A stretch of 64,000 nt of DNA from the NCBI RefSeq assembly GCF_020360975.1, contig NW_025408680.1:1-64000 (forward strand), read 5' to 3'. Numbering within the stretch: the stretch's first letter is position 1; each line of letters starts with the position of its first letter. Below are positions 24,042 to 35,361 of this stretch, one piece after another. A model generated the notes under the pieces. That model searched no databases. It saw only the letters and a program-made list of their open reading frames with translations, and was not told the DNA's origin. This DNA is from Hirsutella rhossiliensis (Eukaryota; Ascomycota; Sordariomycetes; Hypocreales; Ophiocordycipitaceae). A program made the position numbers and the translations under genes.

Positions 24042-25018
24042 GGCAATTGCTACACCGGCATGAACAAATGGCTACACCGGCATGACTCTTACACCGGCAT
24101 GACTTTTACGGCCTCTGATTGGTCTATCCCTTGTTGTTAGTGCATTTGGATTCTGCCAACAGCTCCCGTTGTACCCCGGGCTTTACTCTGCAAATTGCGA
24201 CGCCACGCATCTTCGCCAGCCAGCTATCACGCTAATTACTCCTTCGTTGCGAAGCCTACTGAGAATAATTGTTCCCGACTTTGCAAAGCCACAGGACTGC
24301 AGGAGCAGTAGTGTTTCGGACTCCTTGCTGAGACCAACACTCAAACACAAGCTGTATCAGACATCGCCACAGCCTCGTTTTCAAGGCTATCTGCACCACA
24401 AACCAGCTCTTTCCTTGTACTGAAGTAGTCCCCTCTTTCTCTCTTTCATCGTCGAATCGACTGCCCTGTTAACCATGTTCTGCTCCGTGCGTGCGACACT
24501 TTTCCTATCGCGATCAAGACCGCCAATTCGGCATTAGTTATGTCCCAACCTGGCTTTGGATCTAACTCGGTAAGAAACCGACGACGACGGAGCTACCAAT
24601 CACGCCCTCGAAAACGACAGCGGCAGAACCAGTCTGATAGTTCAAGACCACCTTCGTCTAGTAGCATAGGGACGAGCATTGGCCAGCAGCGGCAGGCGAA
24701 GAAGTGAGTGGGAGCTGCTTAACAGCGACGAGGAGGCTCTTCCTTCTATAGTAGTTAGATAATAGAGACGTAGATAGCTGTCCCTAAGGGTGGACTAGAA
24801 TTGACATTATTTCGTGTTGCAAACTAGACTTCATTTTAGTGCTCGCGGCTCGCCTCAGTTGAAGATGGGGCCTTGTTAAGAGATTTGGCTTCACCGCCTT
24901 CACGCGGATGTACCTGTGGATCAAGGAACGAATGGAGCGAATCAGAGGCTGTAAAAGTCATGCCGGTATAAGAGTCATGCCGGTGTAGCCATTTGTTCAT
25001 GCCGGTGTAGCAATTGCC
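24042..25018. mobile_element. Non-autonomous TIR element with 8-bp target duplication
   Basis: The 977-bp element has terminal inverted repeats of about 84 bp beginning GGCAATTGCTACACCGGCAT. Each TIR carries three copies of ACACCGGCATGA spaced about 22-25 bp apart. The element is flanked by perfect 8-bp duplications TAAAGGAT at 24034-24041 and 25019-25026. An 8-bp duplication fits hAT-like or some MULE-like integrases; the long, internally repeated TIR does not settle which. The interior has no transposase, only the short basic frame listed separately. Confidence 0.85.
24540..24707 (+). CDS. Short basic ORF inside the non-autonomous element
   Basis: A 55-residue frame from ATG at 24540 to TGA at 24705-24707. 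It is very Arg/Lys/Ser/Gln-rich (for example RNRRRRSYQSRPRKRQRQ), like a nuclear-localisation or DNA-binding N-terminus. It may be the leftover first exon of the transposase that once moved this element, or chance. No family is recognised. Confidence 0.3.
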   Translation: MSQPGFGSNSVRNRRRRSYQSRPRKRQRQNQSDSSRPPSSSSIGTSIGQQRQAKK

Positions 25019-25043
25019 TAAAGGATAGGTATGTCGTATAGGC

Positions 25044-27865
25044 GGGATGGCTCCGGACAGACAGGTTCAGACAGACATATTGCAGGGATTATCGCGCTAA
25101 GCATGGGTTAAAAGCCATCGCGCCTTGACTACAACCTGAACGGGAATAATCGTTCATCGCCCCCTCCTAGGTGCGCGTCGCAATAAGAATCGCGTTGTTC
25201 AGGTTCAATGGAGATCCAGCATCTCGTCCGACGCGAACGCGAACGCGATGGAGATCCAGTACCGCGACAGCCTCCCGATGATGTCCGCTCCGGCTTCGAC
25301 AAAGCTGTAGAAGCCCTACCGCAAGAGCATCTCCGCGCTCCTGTTACCGGTGACGAAGTGAACAGCCCCGAGGAAGCCCTTCACTGGTTCCAAAACTATG
25401 CATTCACCCAGGGTTTCGCTCTGGTCACTGCCAGCAAGGTACGCGACCGCCTGCGAGTGAATTGTATCCATCACGGTAGAGGTACCCGAAATACTCGAAA
25501 GCTGCCGGACATCGTCACAGAGGGAGGGGACCGAAAGAAGGAGCTTACGTACACCAAGGCCAAGGAGTGTCCTTATAGTCTTTATGTCTCCTACAAAACT
25601 ATCCGGAGCGGCCGCGGAGGGATAGAAGAGCGAAAAGGCTGGGTGGTCGGTTTCACTTACGCGTACCATACGCATCCGCCACTTCAAAATCCCTTCCACT
25701 ACGCCTGCCATAGATCCCGTATCCCAGAGCGGGCTGCGGCAGTCGATCTGGCCCTCGCGCATCGGACTGCCGGCCTGTCAGCAACTGAATCAACCCGGAT
25801 TCTCGACCAACACGGCTTAGGCAACTGTCTTTCTGCAAAGGAGTTCTACAACCTGAGCCGGTCTGAAGGGACGCAGCAGTCAAGAAGCGCTTGACGTCTT
25901 GCTCACTTGTTTGGAGTTCGAGGACTTCCGTGTTCGTTGCTTCTTCAAATACCTTCTTGACGACCAAGGACGACGGACAGCGCGAGTACTCGAGCACCTG
26001 TTCTTCTGTTCTTCCGAGCAGATCCGCCTGGGTAGAAGATTCGTCAGCGGATTCCTCATGCAAACCGATGCGACGTTCAACACCAATTGCCTCCACCTGC
26101 CTTTATCTGTCATAGTGGGAATCACAAACACAGGCAAGACATTTCCTCTGGCTTTCGCCTTTATAACATCTGAATCAGCTGAAGCCTTCGAATTTGTGAA
26201 TGCTCAATTGGCAGAACTGGTCTGGTACGATTGCCCACCACCTCAAGTCGTTCTCGGGGATCAAACCAAAGGGCTCGCTGCCGCGATGGCGGCGTCCCAA
26301 GCGAGCTGATCCTCAGGGTGAAGATGGGCAAATATTGCAGCTCTGTGAATGGCATGCCGCAGAGAACTTCAAGAAGCGATTGTTAGACTCGGGCAAATAT
26401 ACGAAGGAACGAAGGGAAGAGCTACTTCGGTTTGTTTGGGATTACATACAAGCTCCCGATGAGGCGCGACTTGAAGAACGGCGAGGCGAGCTGCTCGCAG
26501 AAATTCGGGAGCCGGAACGCCTTTATCTCAAGAATAATTGGCAACCGAAAGAGCGCCAATTTGTCCGAGCACACACACGACAGTACCCGAACCTCGGATG
26601 TAACAGCACGCAGAGGAACGAAAGCTACCATGTCGTGGTCAAACAGTCTCTGAACAGGCAGCTTCCCCTGCAGGCATCCTGTCAAAAACTGGCCGAAAGC
26701 TTGAAGAAATTAACTCAAAAAATCACTGAAGACGAGGATCGGAGCAGGGCTGACGTCCCAAGGCTGTTGGACCGAGCTGCTTTCCGCCTTCTTATCGGGA
26801 AGGTTCCACACTACGTTCTAAGCAAGCTAGCTCCGGAGTGGGAGGCAGCAAAAGCTCTAAGATGGAGGCAAAACACTGAGCTCGAGAAGGAGCGGTAAGG
26901 TATTGGGCCTTCTCAACGAACCTGGATGTCCCTTCGCGTGTGAGTTCCCACTCAGATACGGCCTGCCCTGTCGACACTGGCTGTACGAGGCTGTTGTCAG
27001 GTCCTGGCCTGTCCCACTCAATGTCCCACTCAATGTCCTTCATCCACGCCGGTTACTCGACGGACCTGCGGTGGTACGCAGCTGGACCATGTCTTATGCA
27101 AAGCAGCCAGCTCCCGAGGTCCCAAAAATCCAGGGATCGTTACCAAGATGGCGGTAGGAACATGGTTCTTCAATCGGGATTGGAGGTCGTTCAAGTACAG
27201 GGAGCCTCGGCGGACAGCAGGCAGAGGAGTTCTCGAGACTCTTTCGCCTACAGAATGACCGTCTAATAGCAGATTTCCAGGCGCAGGTACAGTCAAGAGC
27301 CCTCCTGCCTCCGGAATTGCCGGAAGCACTGCATTCGCCTGGCTTGAAGAGGTTCAAATCGCACGGTAGCACGAAAAGGCGATCCATGACCGGCCGTGAG
27401 GCCGCAGAGCATACTGCCGCTCGAGCGGACCGAGCCACTTCGGATTTGCTGAAGGGAGTTGATCAGCTTCCTGACCCTTCCTCGACCCCGTCCTCTCCTT
27501 TAGCAACTTCGCCACAGCTTCTTCGGGAAACGAGACGTAGTCGAACACGGAGCACGAAGGATATAGAGAAGGCGACGACTGCTACTGGGAAGTCTCCAGA
27601 TAGAGCGGGAAAGGCCCGAAAGGGTGAGGAACCCGATATGCCTAAGCCGCGGTGCAAGAAGCGGAAGGCTTCAAGGAGGATGAAACGCAGTTGGAACTGC
27701 AACAGCGGCCTACCCAGGATTGTATACTAGTGGATTTCCTTCAGACTGAAAAATGGCACTTGTGCCCGTTCAGGTTGTAGTCAAGGCGCGATGGCTTTTA
27801 ACCCATGCTTAGCGCGATAATCCCTGCAATATGTCTGTCGGAACCTGTCTGTCCGGAGCCATCCC
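25044..27865 (+). mobile_element. Full-length Mutator-like element (MULE)
   Basis: A 2,822-bp element bounded by 101-bp terminal inverted repeats (25044-25144 and 27765-27865) that differ at a single base. They begin GGGATGGCTCCGGACAGACA. The near-identity of the TIRs implies recent movement. I find no convincing 8-11-bp direct duplication outside the ends, which is unusual for a MULE. The left end lies only 17 bp after the right target duplication of the preceding element. Confidence 0.9.
25208..27730 (+). CDS. MULE transposase (frameshifted)
   Basis: Mutator-family transposase. An N-terminal FAR1/WRKY-GCM1-like zinc-binding region (about residues 60-170: NCIHHG, KECPYSLYV, HTHPP) is followed by the MULE core with the first catalytic Asp in MQTDATFNTN (about 26065), the second in VVLGDQTKGLAAAM (about 26250) and CEWHAAENFKK (about 26345), then a C-terminal SWIM-type zinc finger CEFPLRYGLPCRHW (26940-26985) and a basic Ser/Arg-rich tail. 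Frame changes occur near 25880, 26300, 26900 and 27160; the first needs single bases restored in GG runs. Starts at 25208, 64 bp inside the left TIR. All family motifs are readable, so it is either recently damaged or miscalled. Confidence 0.85.
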
Positions 27866-30135
27866 GTGCATTAACGACTCTGTTCCAATCTCGTCTTGCT
27901 ACAGATTATCAATAACCCTACGTGTGTCGCTCAATATGCATCTTATGTGACGTCTTTGTATCTACACTCGCTTCAGACTCGTTGACCCATCCAAGTGAAT
28001 TGGAAACGGCAAGAGGAGCAGATATCAACCTCCTATGACTCTTGATTCCTTGGCTGCTAGACTTACTTTGCGGGTGTGACCCCGCAAATCAAGAGGCCGT
28101 GCATCGTGGCCAAGGAGACCGTCATCGACTGAAAGTTCTGCTGCTGCTCCGCAGTCAAGATGTGACGTTCTGCGACCACTTCGATTGGCAGTTCTCAATT
28201 CGGAACTCCGAGGTGAATTTCTTCCGCGCCTGAGCCGGCTGATTAGCAAGAACAGCGCGGTACTGCAAAGCAGACTAGCACCAACGGTGCCCGTGATGAT
28301 GCCGATAGATGTCACCCTCTCTCGGACCTTGACCTCCTGCTTCAGTAGAATCAAACGCGTCGTGGCTCTGAACCAAACTAGTGCTCGTGGGAGAGCGCCG
28401 TAAGTCGTTACTCGGCCGGATTTGACGTTGTCTCGGACGTCAATCTTCGGATTGATGAGAGCAGTGAGGTTATTGACGGCATCCTCCTCGTGGTGATAAA
28501 CTCGCGAGCTAGGCATCCACAAGTCTATCTGGAGCTTGTCTACCAAATTTTCAGGGTAATGTACTTTGGCCACAGTGGTGATGTAGCCCCAGGAGTCTCT
28601 TGTATCATAGGGCTCCAACGCGTACACTGGAAGTGTGTCAGAGGAAACGTGCTGGTAGCGGCCAGAGCTCGGGGTAAAAGTTGGAGAATAACTGAAGCAG
28701 CGCTTGGGTTCTTCGAAATAAAAGTATAGTTTAAAGGGATAGAAACCCTATTTGGATCGGAACAGTTTCCGGCGGAGGCGTTTGATAGCGGCCGCTGGGC
28801 GAGATTCTATCAGATGGGTTTGTGGGAGAAGGCTTGAAAGCTTTGCAGCCTCAAGCGAAGCCGAGGTTGGTCTCGGCGATGTTTTGAGACCGATTGAGGG
28901 TACAACTTCTTGGCTCGCGAACAAGATGGTGGTAACATCTATAGGGACTCCGTTAAAGGCTTGACTGGTGCGCATGGTAAATGATTCAGTCGTTCGCTCG
29001 ACGGACGGACTTGCGTCGACGGAGCTTTGAATCAAAGCTCGGACATCCGTTGTTGAGTGTAACGAGGCTACTGTGAGCTTTGCTGCAGGGCTATCTGGAG
29101 GCAAGAAGTTCTCAGGAGTAACAGCTTGATGAGACTTGATGACCGGCGGCTGCATCCCAGGAGAACCTCCGTCTCCTGCATTGGATTGTGTAATAACCCA
29201 AGTCGGCTCAGTGATTAATGTAGTGGGAGGCGGAGGATCAGGAACCACGAGTTCTGTACTGGCCACTTGGAATGTTTGTGTCGAAGGGGGTCCGGTCAAG
29301 ACGAAAGCCGAGGACCCTGAACTCAAATTCGGGTAACAGAGGGCCGAGTCGAATCCATTGGATTTGAATACGTTGAGATGCTAATATCAAGTATCTCCAG
29401 ATGCGTCGGTTCGAAAACCGGATAAGGCTGCGATGTTCCAAACTTGTCGAAACCTCCCCCAGGCGAGGGCTTCTGATTCGAGAGACTCAGGCTGGTATGC
29501 CGGTGTATGGCTCCTTTGCTTGTTGAAAATTGCCGTGCGGAATCTGATAAGGGGTGCTTCAAATCCGAGAAGCTAACCTTCGACCAAGGTCTGCTGCGAG
29601 GGGCGCGAGAGGGTCCAAGTTGCCATCATCACTAGGGCTACCATGAGTTGGTAAGGATTCTGCAAAAGAACTAGTTGTGGTGGATCTTAGCCGGGGCGTT
29701 GCATTGCCCGCTTCGATAGGTCTACCGCTTGAGAGCACTGGAATCAAGCTTGAAACTATCGACGAGAAAATTGGCTCTCCTTTAAGGGCGTCGATATAGA
29801 TTTGTACGGTTGGGGGTCGGCGGTACCGAAAGCAGAAGACAGGCCCAAAGGCGTTGTTTGCATTGCAATATTGGAGTTGAGGCGTTCCTTCGATGATGTT
29901 GGAGAATAGGAGACGTGAAGTATGGAAGCCGGCCTTAGAATGTCTGATTGCCATGATATATTGGGATCCAAGTGCAGCACGGATGATATTGATCTTGTGA
30001 ACCACTCCCGGGTCGATTCTGTTGTAGCGGAACGACTAATCGTGAAAGCTGTGGGCATCTTCCTGCTTGCTGAAAGCTGTGGCTGGGTCATGGGCGTTTC
30101 CAGGGTGTTTGTCGACACATTTCGTGTGTCAGCTA

Positions 30136-31982
30136 AGTCCCTGCACATAGAAATGGGCACCCCCCTGTTTTGGGCACCCAAGATGGGTGCCCAACCTAAA
30201 CGGCTGCGTCAACTTCAACAGCAAATTTCACCGCGGAAACGCATCCAATCTGCTAAAAAATTGACGCATGTGTCTTCAAGCCACTACTGATGAAATATAC
30301 AGAGTCTGACATTCACAGCGCCCTTGAGGCAATCGCCAATGGCGGATCCGCCAAGAAGGCTGCTCGCGATTGGGGCGTCCCGAGGGCAACTCTTTACAAT
30401 CGCATGCATGGTCACGAATGCAGAAAGGATGCATTTTCTGCTCTTCAGAGGCTTTCTCAGACACAGGAAAAGCAACTTACCGAATGGATTCTCATTCAGG
30501 ACGCCTTGGGCCTTCCTCCCACTCACTCGCAGATCAGGCAGTTCGCGCAGCGCATGCTCGCCGTCAAAGGAGACCACACCGCTCGGAAAACACTGGATGC
30601 AAGCATTTTTAAGACGAAATCCTGCAGTTCGGACCCAGAAGTGCCATCACAGAGACTCTGCGCGTGTCAACGGCGCTTCTACCGAGGTAATTCGGCCTTG
30701 GTTCAACAATTTCTTCCTTCCGAGATTCTGGCTATTAAGCCGGAGAACAGGTACAACATGGATGAAGCAGGCATCATGGAAGGACTTGGGGAGAATGGCC
30801 TGGTCGTTGGCAGTGCTGAAAAACGATCTGTACAAAAGAAGACGCCTGGTTCTCGGGTCTGGACGTCGTTCATCGAGTGCGTGTCCGCTGCCGGCACCTT
30901 CCTCCCTCCACCCGTCATTTTCAAGGGCAAATCGGTCCAGCAACAGTGGTTCCCAGAAGATCTCAGTACTTTTAGTGACTGGCAATTCACTGCGACAAAG
31001 AACGGCTGGACTTCGGACCAAACTGCGGTGGAGTGGCTCGAAAGGTGTTCATTCCAAGAACCCAGCCACCCGACCCTTCGGAGCGAAGACTGCTAGTATT
31101 GGACGGCCACGGAAGTCACGAGACGGTTGACTTCATGTATCTATGCTACCAGCATCAGATTCACCTTCTTTTCTTACCTCCCATACCTCTCATGTGCTGC
31201 AACCGCTCGATTTGTCTGTCTTCTCGCTCTTAAGCACTACTACCGCAAACAGGTCGGATTTCTCAGCCTCCTGACCGATTCAAGCCCAGTCGGCAAGCAA
31301 AACTTTCTTTCCTGCTACCAGAAAGCACGCGAGCAAGCGCTCACTGTGTCAAACATCAAGGGTGGCTGGAAAGCGACGGGTTTGTGGCCGGTGTCGATGG
31401 CGAAGCCACTTTGAGCCCTCTTCTGCTGGAGAACAGCAACAGACGCAAAAGAACGCGAAAAATGTGGCCAATGCATTCAATAGCCACTTACCCACCAGTG
31501 ACTGGCAATCAGACACATCCCAGATTGCGTGGTCGACCCCGAGGCGCTCGCAAGATCTGAAGGTTCAGGTAGTTCAATTCAACCAGCTAGACGACGACGT
31601 GCCCACGAAGAGATTGCTGTTCAGGAAGATCACAAAAGGGTTTGACGAGAAGGATGGCCTTTTAGCAAAAGCTCAATTGCAGATTCAGGCACTGGAAACA
31701 CAATTGGCGGCCGTCAAGCCGAAAAAGGAAGAGGGTGGTCACGAGCCCGAATTCGAGGTTCGCCAATATTGAGGCAATACGACGGGCGCAGGAGGAGGTG
31801 AACGCAGCTGAGAATGAAGAATCTGATGAAACCGAAGCTGAGGTTTCAGAAATAGGTGACGATTGTATCGTAGTGCACGGTGGTGGGCAGTGAGAAGGGA
31901 TTGAATTAATGGTGTTGAAAATGGTCGTGATTTTTTTGGGGTGCCCAAAACAGGGGGGTGCCCATTTCTATGTGCAGGGACT
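30136..31982 (+). mobile_element. Fot1/pogo-type transposon B
   Basis: A 1,847-bp element with perfect 44-bp terminal inverted repeats (30136-30179 and 31939-31982) starting AGTCCCTGCACATAGAAATG. It is flanked by the TA target duplication (30134-30135 and 31983-31984). Perfect TIRs and the restored host frame on removal point to a recent insertion. Confidence 0.95.
30290..31893 (+). CDS. pogo/Fot1 transposase of element B (frameshifted)
   Basis: Starts MKYTESDIHSALEAIANG, a psq-type helix-turn-helix, followed by a CENP-B-type HTH (about 30450-30640). The DDD catalytic core has Asp in YNMDEAGIM (about 30765), Asp in LVLDGHGSH (about 31105) and Asp in VLQPLDLSVF (about 31200). It has no introns, unlike element A. 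Frame changes near 30600, 31050 and 31230; the last fits loss of one A from TTAAAG. The C-terminus is acidic and stops at 31891-31893, 45 bp before the right TIR. Confidence 0.88.
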
Positions 31983-33094
31983 TAGAATCACTTTGCTTAC
32001 AGTGGCGGGAATAGTAAACTTTTCCGAAAATGACGGGGCGCTTGATTGGACCAAAGACATTTGCTCATGATGTGACACATCCATCCTACCTGTCCAGGTG
32101 AAAATTTGGGCTTTGGGGCTGGCGGAACTCGGGACGATGATCGTTCTCGAACCGGAAGCAGTCCAGGGCTCTGGAGGTCTCAATGAGTTGAGCTTTTCAA
32201 CTGCTGTTGATGCTGCCAAGCCTGCTGTTGAATCGACCTGGTTTCCGTCTCCGAGGTCTCGAATGCAAAGGTGGACGGTATAACCCGGGCGTTTGAAGGT
32301 TGGGCTGACATAACCCCTTGTTACTACACCTTCTTGGCTTTTTGACTCGGACAGCCTGAGCGAAAAAATAATGCTAGGAGTATCGAACCTTGTAAAGCTA
32401 GTAAGAGTTGTAAACCGGCCTGGTGGATTCAGCTCTTGGCTCGGTGTATCCAGCTTCCTGGTTCTAGCAGGCTGTAGAGTCGATCTGCTCGCGCCCTGGA
32501 CATCCCCGCCAAACGAGCTCCACGCCTGTGAAGCTGCTCCTGAGGTGTCATTTGCAGTCCGGACTATCGAAATTGGAATCTCAGAGACGGAGGGGAATAT
32601 ATTGGTCTGCCAGCCGCGGGCTGCGCAGATACAGAAAGCTCCAGCCAGTATTGCTCATTGAGAAGCCGATGGCGATATTGAACTCACTCTCTCGAAGGGC
32701 GGACGACTCGACACCCCAGCGCCCATGGCATGCGAGCCAGGCGGATAACGCCTTTCTCGGCCTGAACTGCGGGCTTGAGGTTGCGGCAGTGGGCGTTGGG
32801 CACTGACAAACTCCGCCAAAGCAAGTGCCAAGACCATAGCGGGGGCCATCTCAGAATGAACGGTGTCAGTATCCCGAGGGTGCAGCGACACACAATGCGA
32901 GCAAAGAAGCGTCACACAACCAGTAGCCTGGTGAAAGCCAGATGCAAGCAGCACACAACACTTATTAATAACCGTGACTAAGTTGACCACATCGCAAGGG
33001 GACGGAGTCAGGAAGGGATGGGCGGTTCAAGGCCGGGACGCGCAAAAGTAGCAGGCAAACCATTTGCTTCTGAAATGCCTTCATGTCGGGTTCG

Positions 33095-33469
33095 CTAGAG
33101 ACGGAGGGAAATGCCTGCTATGGTGTTACATACATACAGGGGGGGTTCAGGTACAGCGTCCGCCTTCGAAAGTATAAACTTGTCCCAGATTTGGGTCAAT
33201 AGACGGTGCATATTATCCACATCGAAGTATCGCGCTACTGTTTTCTTAACAGTAGCTCGTTCGTACATAGGAGATACATACTTGTCGACGATTAAAAATG
33301 ATGGCCATTGCGGCCATTTTTCTCTGCAGTCTCGCAACACAGCAGCCCAAACACGCTGAAAATAGCGTACATGGCTCCCCGACTGCCAACGTCCCCAGCA
33401 TGAACAGATCCTGTCTACATATGATCCTCTAAGGACTTTGGAATGCGGAGATTGCCAAAAGTGTCTCAT
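33095..33469 (-). CDS. Hypothetical protein fragment
   Basis: A 124-residue minus-strand frame with balanced composition and several Trp, for example WAAVLRDCREKWPQWPSFLIVDKY. It looks coding rather than random, but I recognise no family and see no partner exon. It lies about 240 bp upstream of the Ser/Thr-rich gene on the same strand. It could be an exon of a larger gene or a remnant. Confidence 0.3.
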   Translation of the reverse strand: MRHFWQSPHSKVLRGSYVDRICSCWGRWQSGSHVRYFQRVWAAVLRDCREKWPQWPSFLIVDKYVSPMYERATVKKTVARYFDVDNMHRLLTQIWDKFILSKADAVPEPPLYVCNTIAGISLRL

Positions 33470-33744
33470 GGTTCCAAATAGGCGGCAGTGTACCGGTACC
33501 TAGTGCATCCGATTCGCACCACTCATGCCGGCCAGAAAGTCTGGTCCGTTCTACTAGGTAACCTCGGACGCCGCGGTCTGGGCGCATGCACTTGAAGCTG
33601 CTCTACATAGACTCACTCTTTCATCACTTTCAAAGGTACATTGTGATCCAGGTATCGCGTCGTCCGGGCTTTACTGTACATATTGCTCAACACGTGAGGT
33701 TAGCGCGAATGCACCAGTTGGGTTTGGTTGTGGTACCTTGCCGC

Positions 33745-33845
33745 ATCAAACCAAACCTTGCCGCGTCGAACCTTGCCGCTCTAAACCTTGCCGCTCTAAA
33801 CCTCGTCAATCTTTACTCGGCAGCTTTTAACCTCGCCGGTTCATA
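33745..33845 (+). repeat. 15-bp minisatellite encoding a pentapeptide-like tract
   Basis: About six degenerate 15-bp units (AACCTTGCCGCTCTA type). In the frame running 33586-33930 they read NLAAS NLAAL NLAAL NLVNL, the A(N/D)Lxx rhythm of pentapeptide-repeat proteins. The array is too short to form the family's helix, and the surrounding frame is not otherwise convincing. Confidence 0.6.
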
Positions 33846-33921
33846 CCTATTACTTCCTGTTGGGGACAGAATTGCCTACACAGCAAGGACAGTACGACGT
33901 ATACGCTTGAAGGCCAGTGAC

Positions 33922-34269
33922 TTATTGTGACCGCTTCGATTCGGTGCTGGTTGGATGCCCTTCGTAACCTGCCACCAGAGGCGGCCAAGAATACAACTGT
34001 GCTCTTTCGATGGCTTCGCATAAACCTGCAACATATATGGTAGAACTGCATGGTGGCCGGCCCGATACAAACCGGAGCGTGATACGGCTATACTTTGCAC
34101 TCAGTACTACATGTTGATCTTGAAATAGCTCCTCCTCCCATGGTTCTGTGAGGCGAACAAGCACAACGAAACAGAGAGTGAAGAACGGGAGCCAGTGATT
34201 CAATTGTTGATCTCTAAAGAACCTCCGACAGGAGCTTGTGGTTTTCCTTGTTCCTTTATGCCCGACCAC
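33922..34269 (-). CDS. Hypothetical protein, low support
   Basis: A 115-residue minus-strand frame with a hydrophobic stretch HWLPFFTLCFVVLVRL (about residues 25-40) that could cross a membrane, followed by EPWEEELFQDQHVVL. No family recognised. Kept only because the composition is protein-like. Confidence 0.2.
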   Translation of the reverse strand: MVGHKGTRKTTSSCRRFFRDQQLNHWLPFFTLCFVVLVRLTEPWEEELFQDQHVVLSAKYSRITLRFVSGRPPCSSTIYVAGLCEAIERAQLYSWPPLVAGYEGHPTSTESKRSQ

Positions 34270-34585
34270 TGTAGAGACAGCCTCTGCCAGCGCATCGCAG
34301 CCCCCACTTCACTTTCGCTCCGTGGTTCCAATTAGAGTTCCCCACGTTCACAAGGGAATAACCTTACGTAGCCAGAGGATATCTGCACAATTTGGTGTTC
34401 TCTTCCAAAGATTGCCATTGGAGCGTGAATGATCAGTGCCCCAGTTTTTTAGGCGTGCGACAGGTTCCCGCACGTACGGTCGCTATTGAGTGACTTAATG
34501 ATCGTAAAAATGACTACAGTACAGTCCCAGGATGATGAGCTGATAGAATATACGCGAAGCACATATTCTTCAGCTCTGTCTTGTC

Positions 34586-34745
34586 TTTTGTCAGACAGCA
34601 GTGTCCCACACCTCGCACGTGACAGCGGTTGATCTTTGTGGCATTAGTCAATTGATGAGAATTATCTAAAGAACAAGAAGCGACTGATGCCACAAAGATC
34701 AACCGCTGTCGCGTGCGAGGTGTGGGACACTACTGTCCGACAAAA
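34586..34745. mobile_element. MITE (about 160 bp, nearly all inverted repeat)
   Basis: Arms of about 63 bp, beginning TTTTGTCAGACAGCAGTGTC on the left and closing with its reverse complement on the right, differ at only four positions. The spacer is about 35 bp. RNA or single-strand DNA from it would fold into one long hairpin. No certain target duplication was seen. Confidence 0.8.
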
Positions 34746-34894
34746 CCCTCACAATTATACCCAGCTGTACCGACATTGCATAACTGTGGGGTAACTATGG
34801 TATAGCGAATGAACAAGCAGCGGCAAGATCGGAACGCTCATTCACTGTGCTGCCTAACAGGCAGCAAGCAGTTCGTAATGCCATATTAGTGATG

Positions 34895-35040
34895 GATTCG
34901 AACCTTCTAGGTGACGTCGTCATCTATGCTGCCTGGGTGGCAACATCGCCACTCAGCCCAAAATCACAAGTATAAGAAGCCAATTTTCACCATCACTTAG
35001 ATAGAGAATCAAGAGTCTTTCGTTGCCCGATTCACAGGGG
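34895..35040 (+). repeat. LTR-like remnant, related to 46160-46315
   Basis: Shares a series of blocks with 46160-46315: TTCTAG..., GGTGGCAACATCGCCAC, a TATA-like TATAAGAAG, CACCATCACTTAGA and AATCAA. The order and spacing suit a decayed LTR promoter region. A shorter match, AGAATCAAGAGTCTT, occurs at about 45208. Confidence 0.5.
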
Positions 35041-35361
35041 ATCTCCTTCCCGATCGTTGCTCAGTCATCCATACTGTCCGTGCCTCTTGTTGTGTGACAA
35101 GCCCTGCAAGCAGCGTAAATGGTGCATAGCCGTCGTGTGGTGAGAAGTCATACCTTCGAAGAAGAGCAGGATTCATGTTACTGCGTATGTACCATTGGCT
35201 TATTCTGGCTGTGTTGCCTGGAATGCCCGGACCACTTGCTTAAATCACCTGTGTTGAAAAACGCAGATCTTAGCAGGCAGTATGTACTACGGCATTAGGT
35301 AGTGAGCACAGCCGACATATAGACAAGATCATGGCGACCTTGAGCAGCAAATGGCTACTTA

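Larger units (their letters stand above)
28025..32860 (-). pseudogene. Secreted Ser/Thr-rich single-pass membrane protein gene, split by pogo element B
   Basis: Minus-strand host gene. It opens with a signal peptide MAPAMVLALALAEFVSAQ (32857 downwards) and continues as a low-complexity Ser/Thr/Pro-rich ectodomain across several frames. It ends with a predicted membrane helix TSIGIITGTVGASLLCSTAL (about 28300-28240) and a roughly 70-residue cytoplasmic tail stopping near 28025. Removing 30136-31982 plus one TA joins ...TVSKVIL to ADTRNVSTNTL in one open frame, so the gene was intact there before insertion. Further breaks are an in-frame TAG at 28748-28750 and frame changes near 29330, 29560 and 29850; possible introns in 32220-32650 are unresolved. 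It was probably a cell-surface protein of about 950-1,000 residues; no named family is recognised. Confidence 0.6.

Noticed and set aside
25044..27865. Reading the non-autonomous element and MULE as one composite transposon
   Set aside because: Each has its own complete, unrelated TIRs, and the first has its own target duplications ending before the MULE starts.
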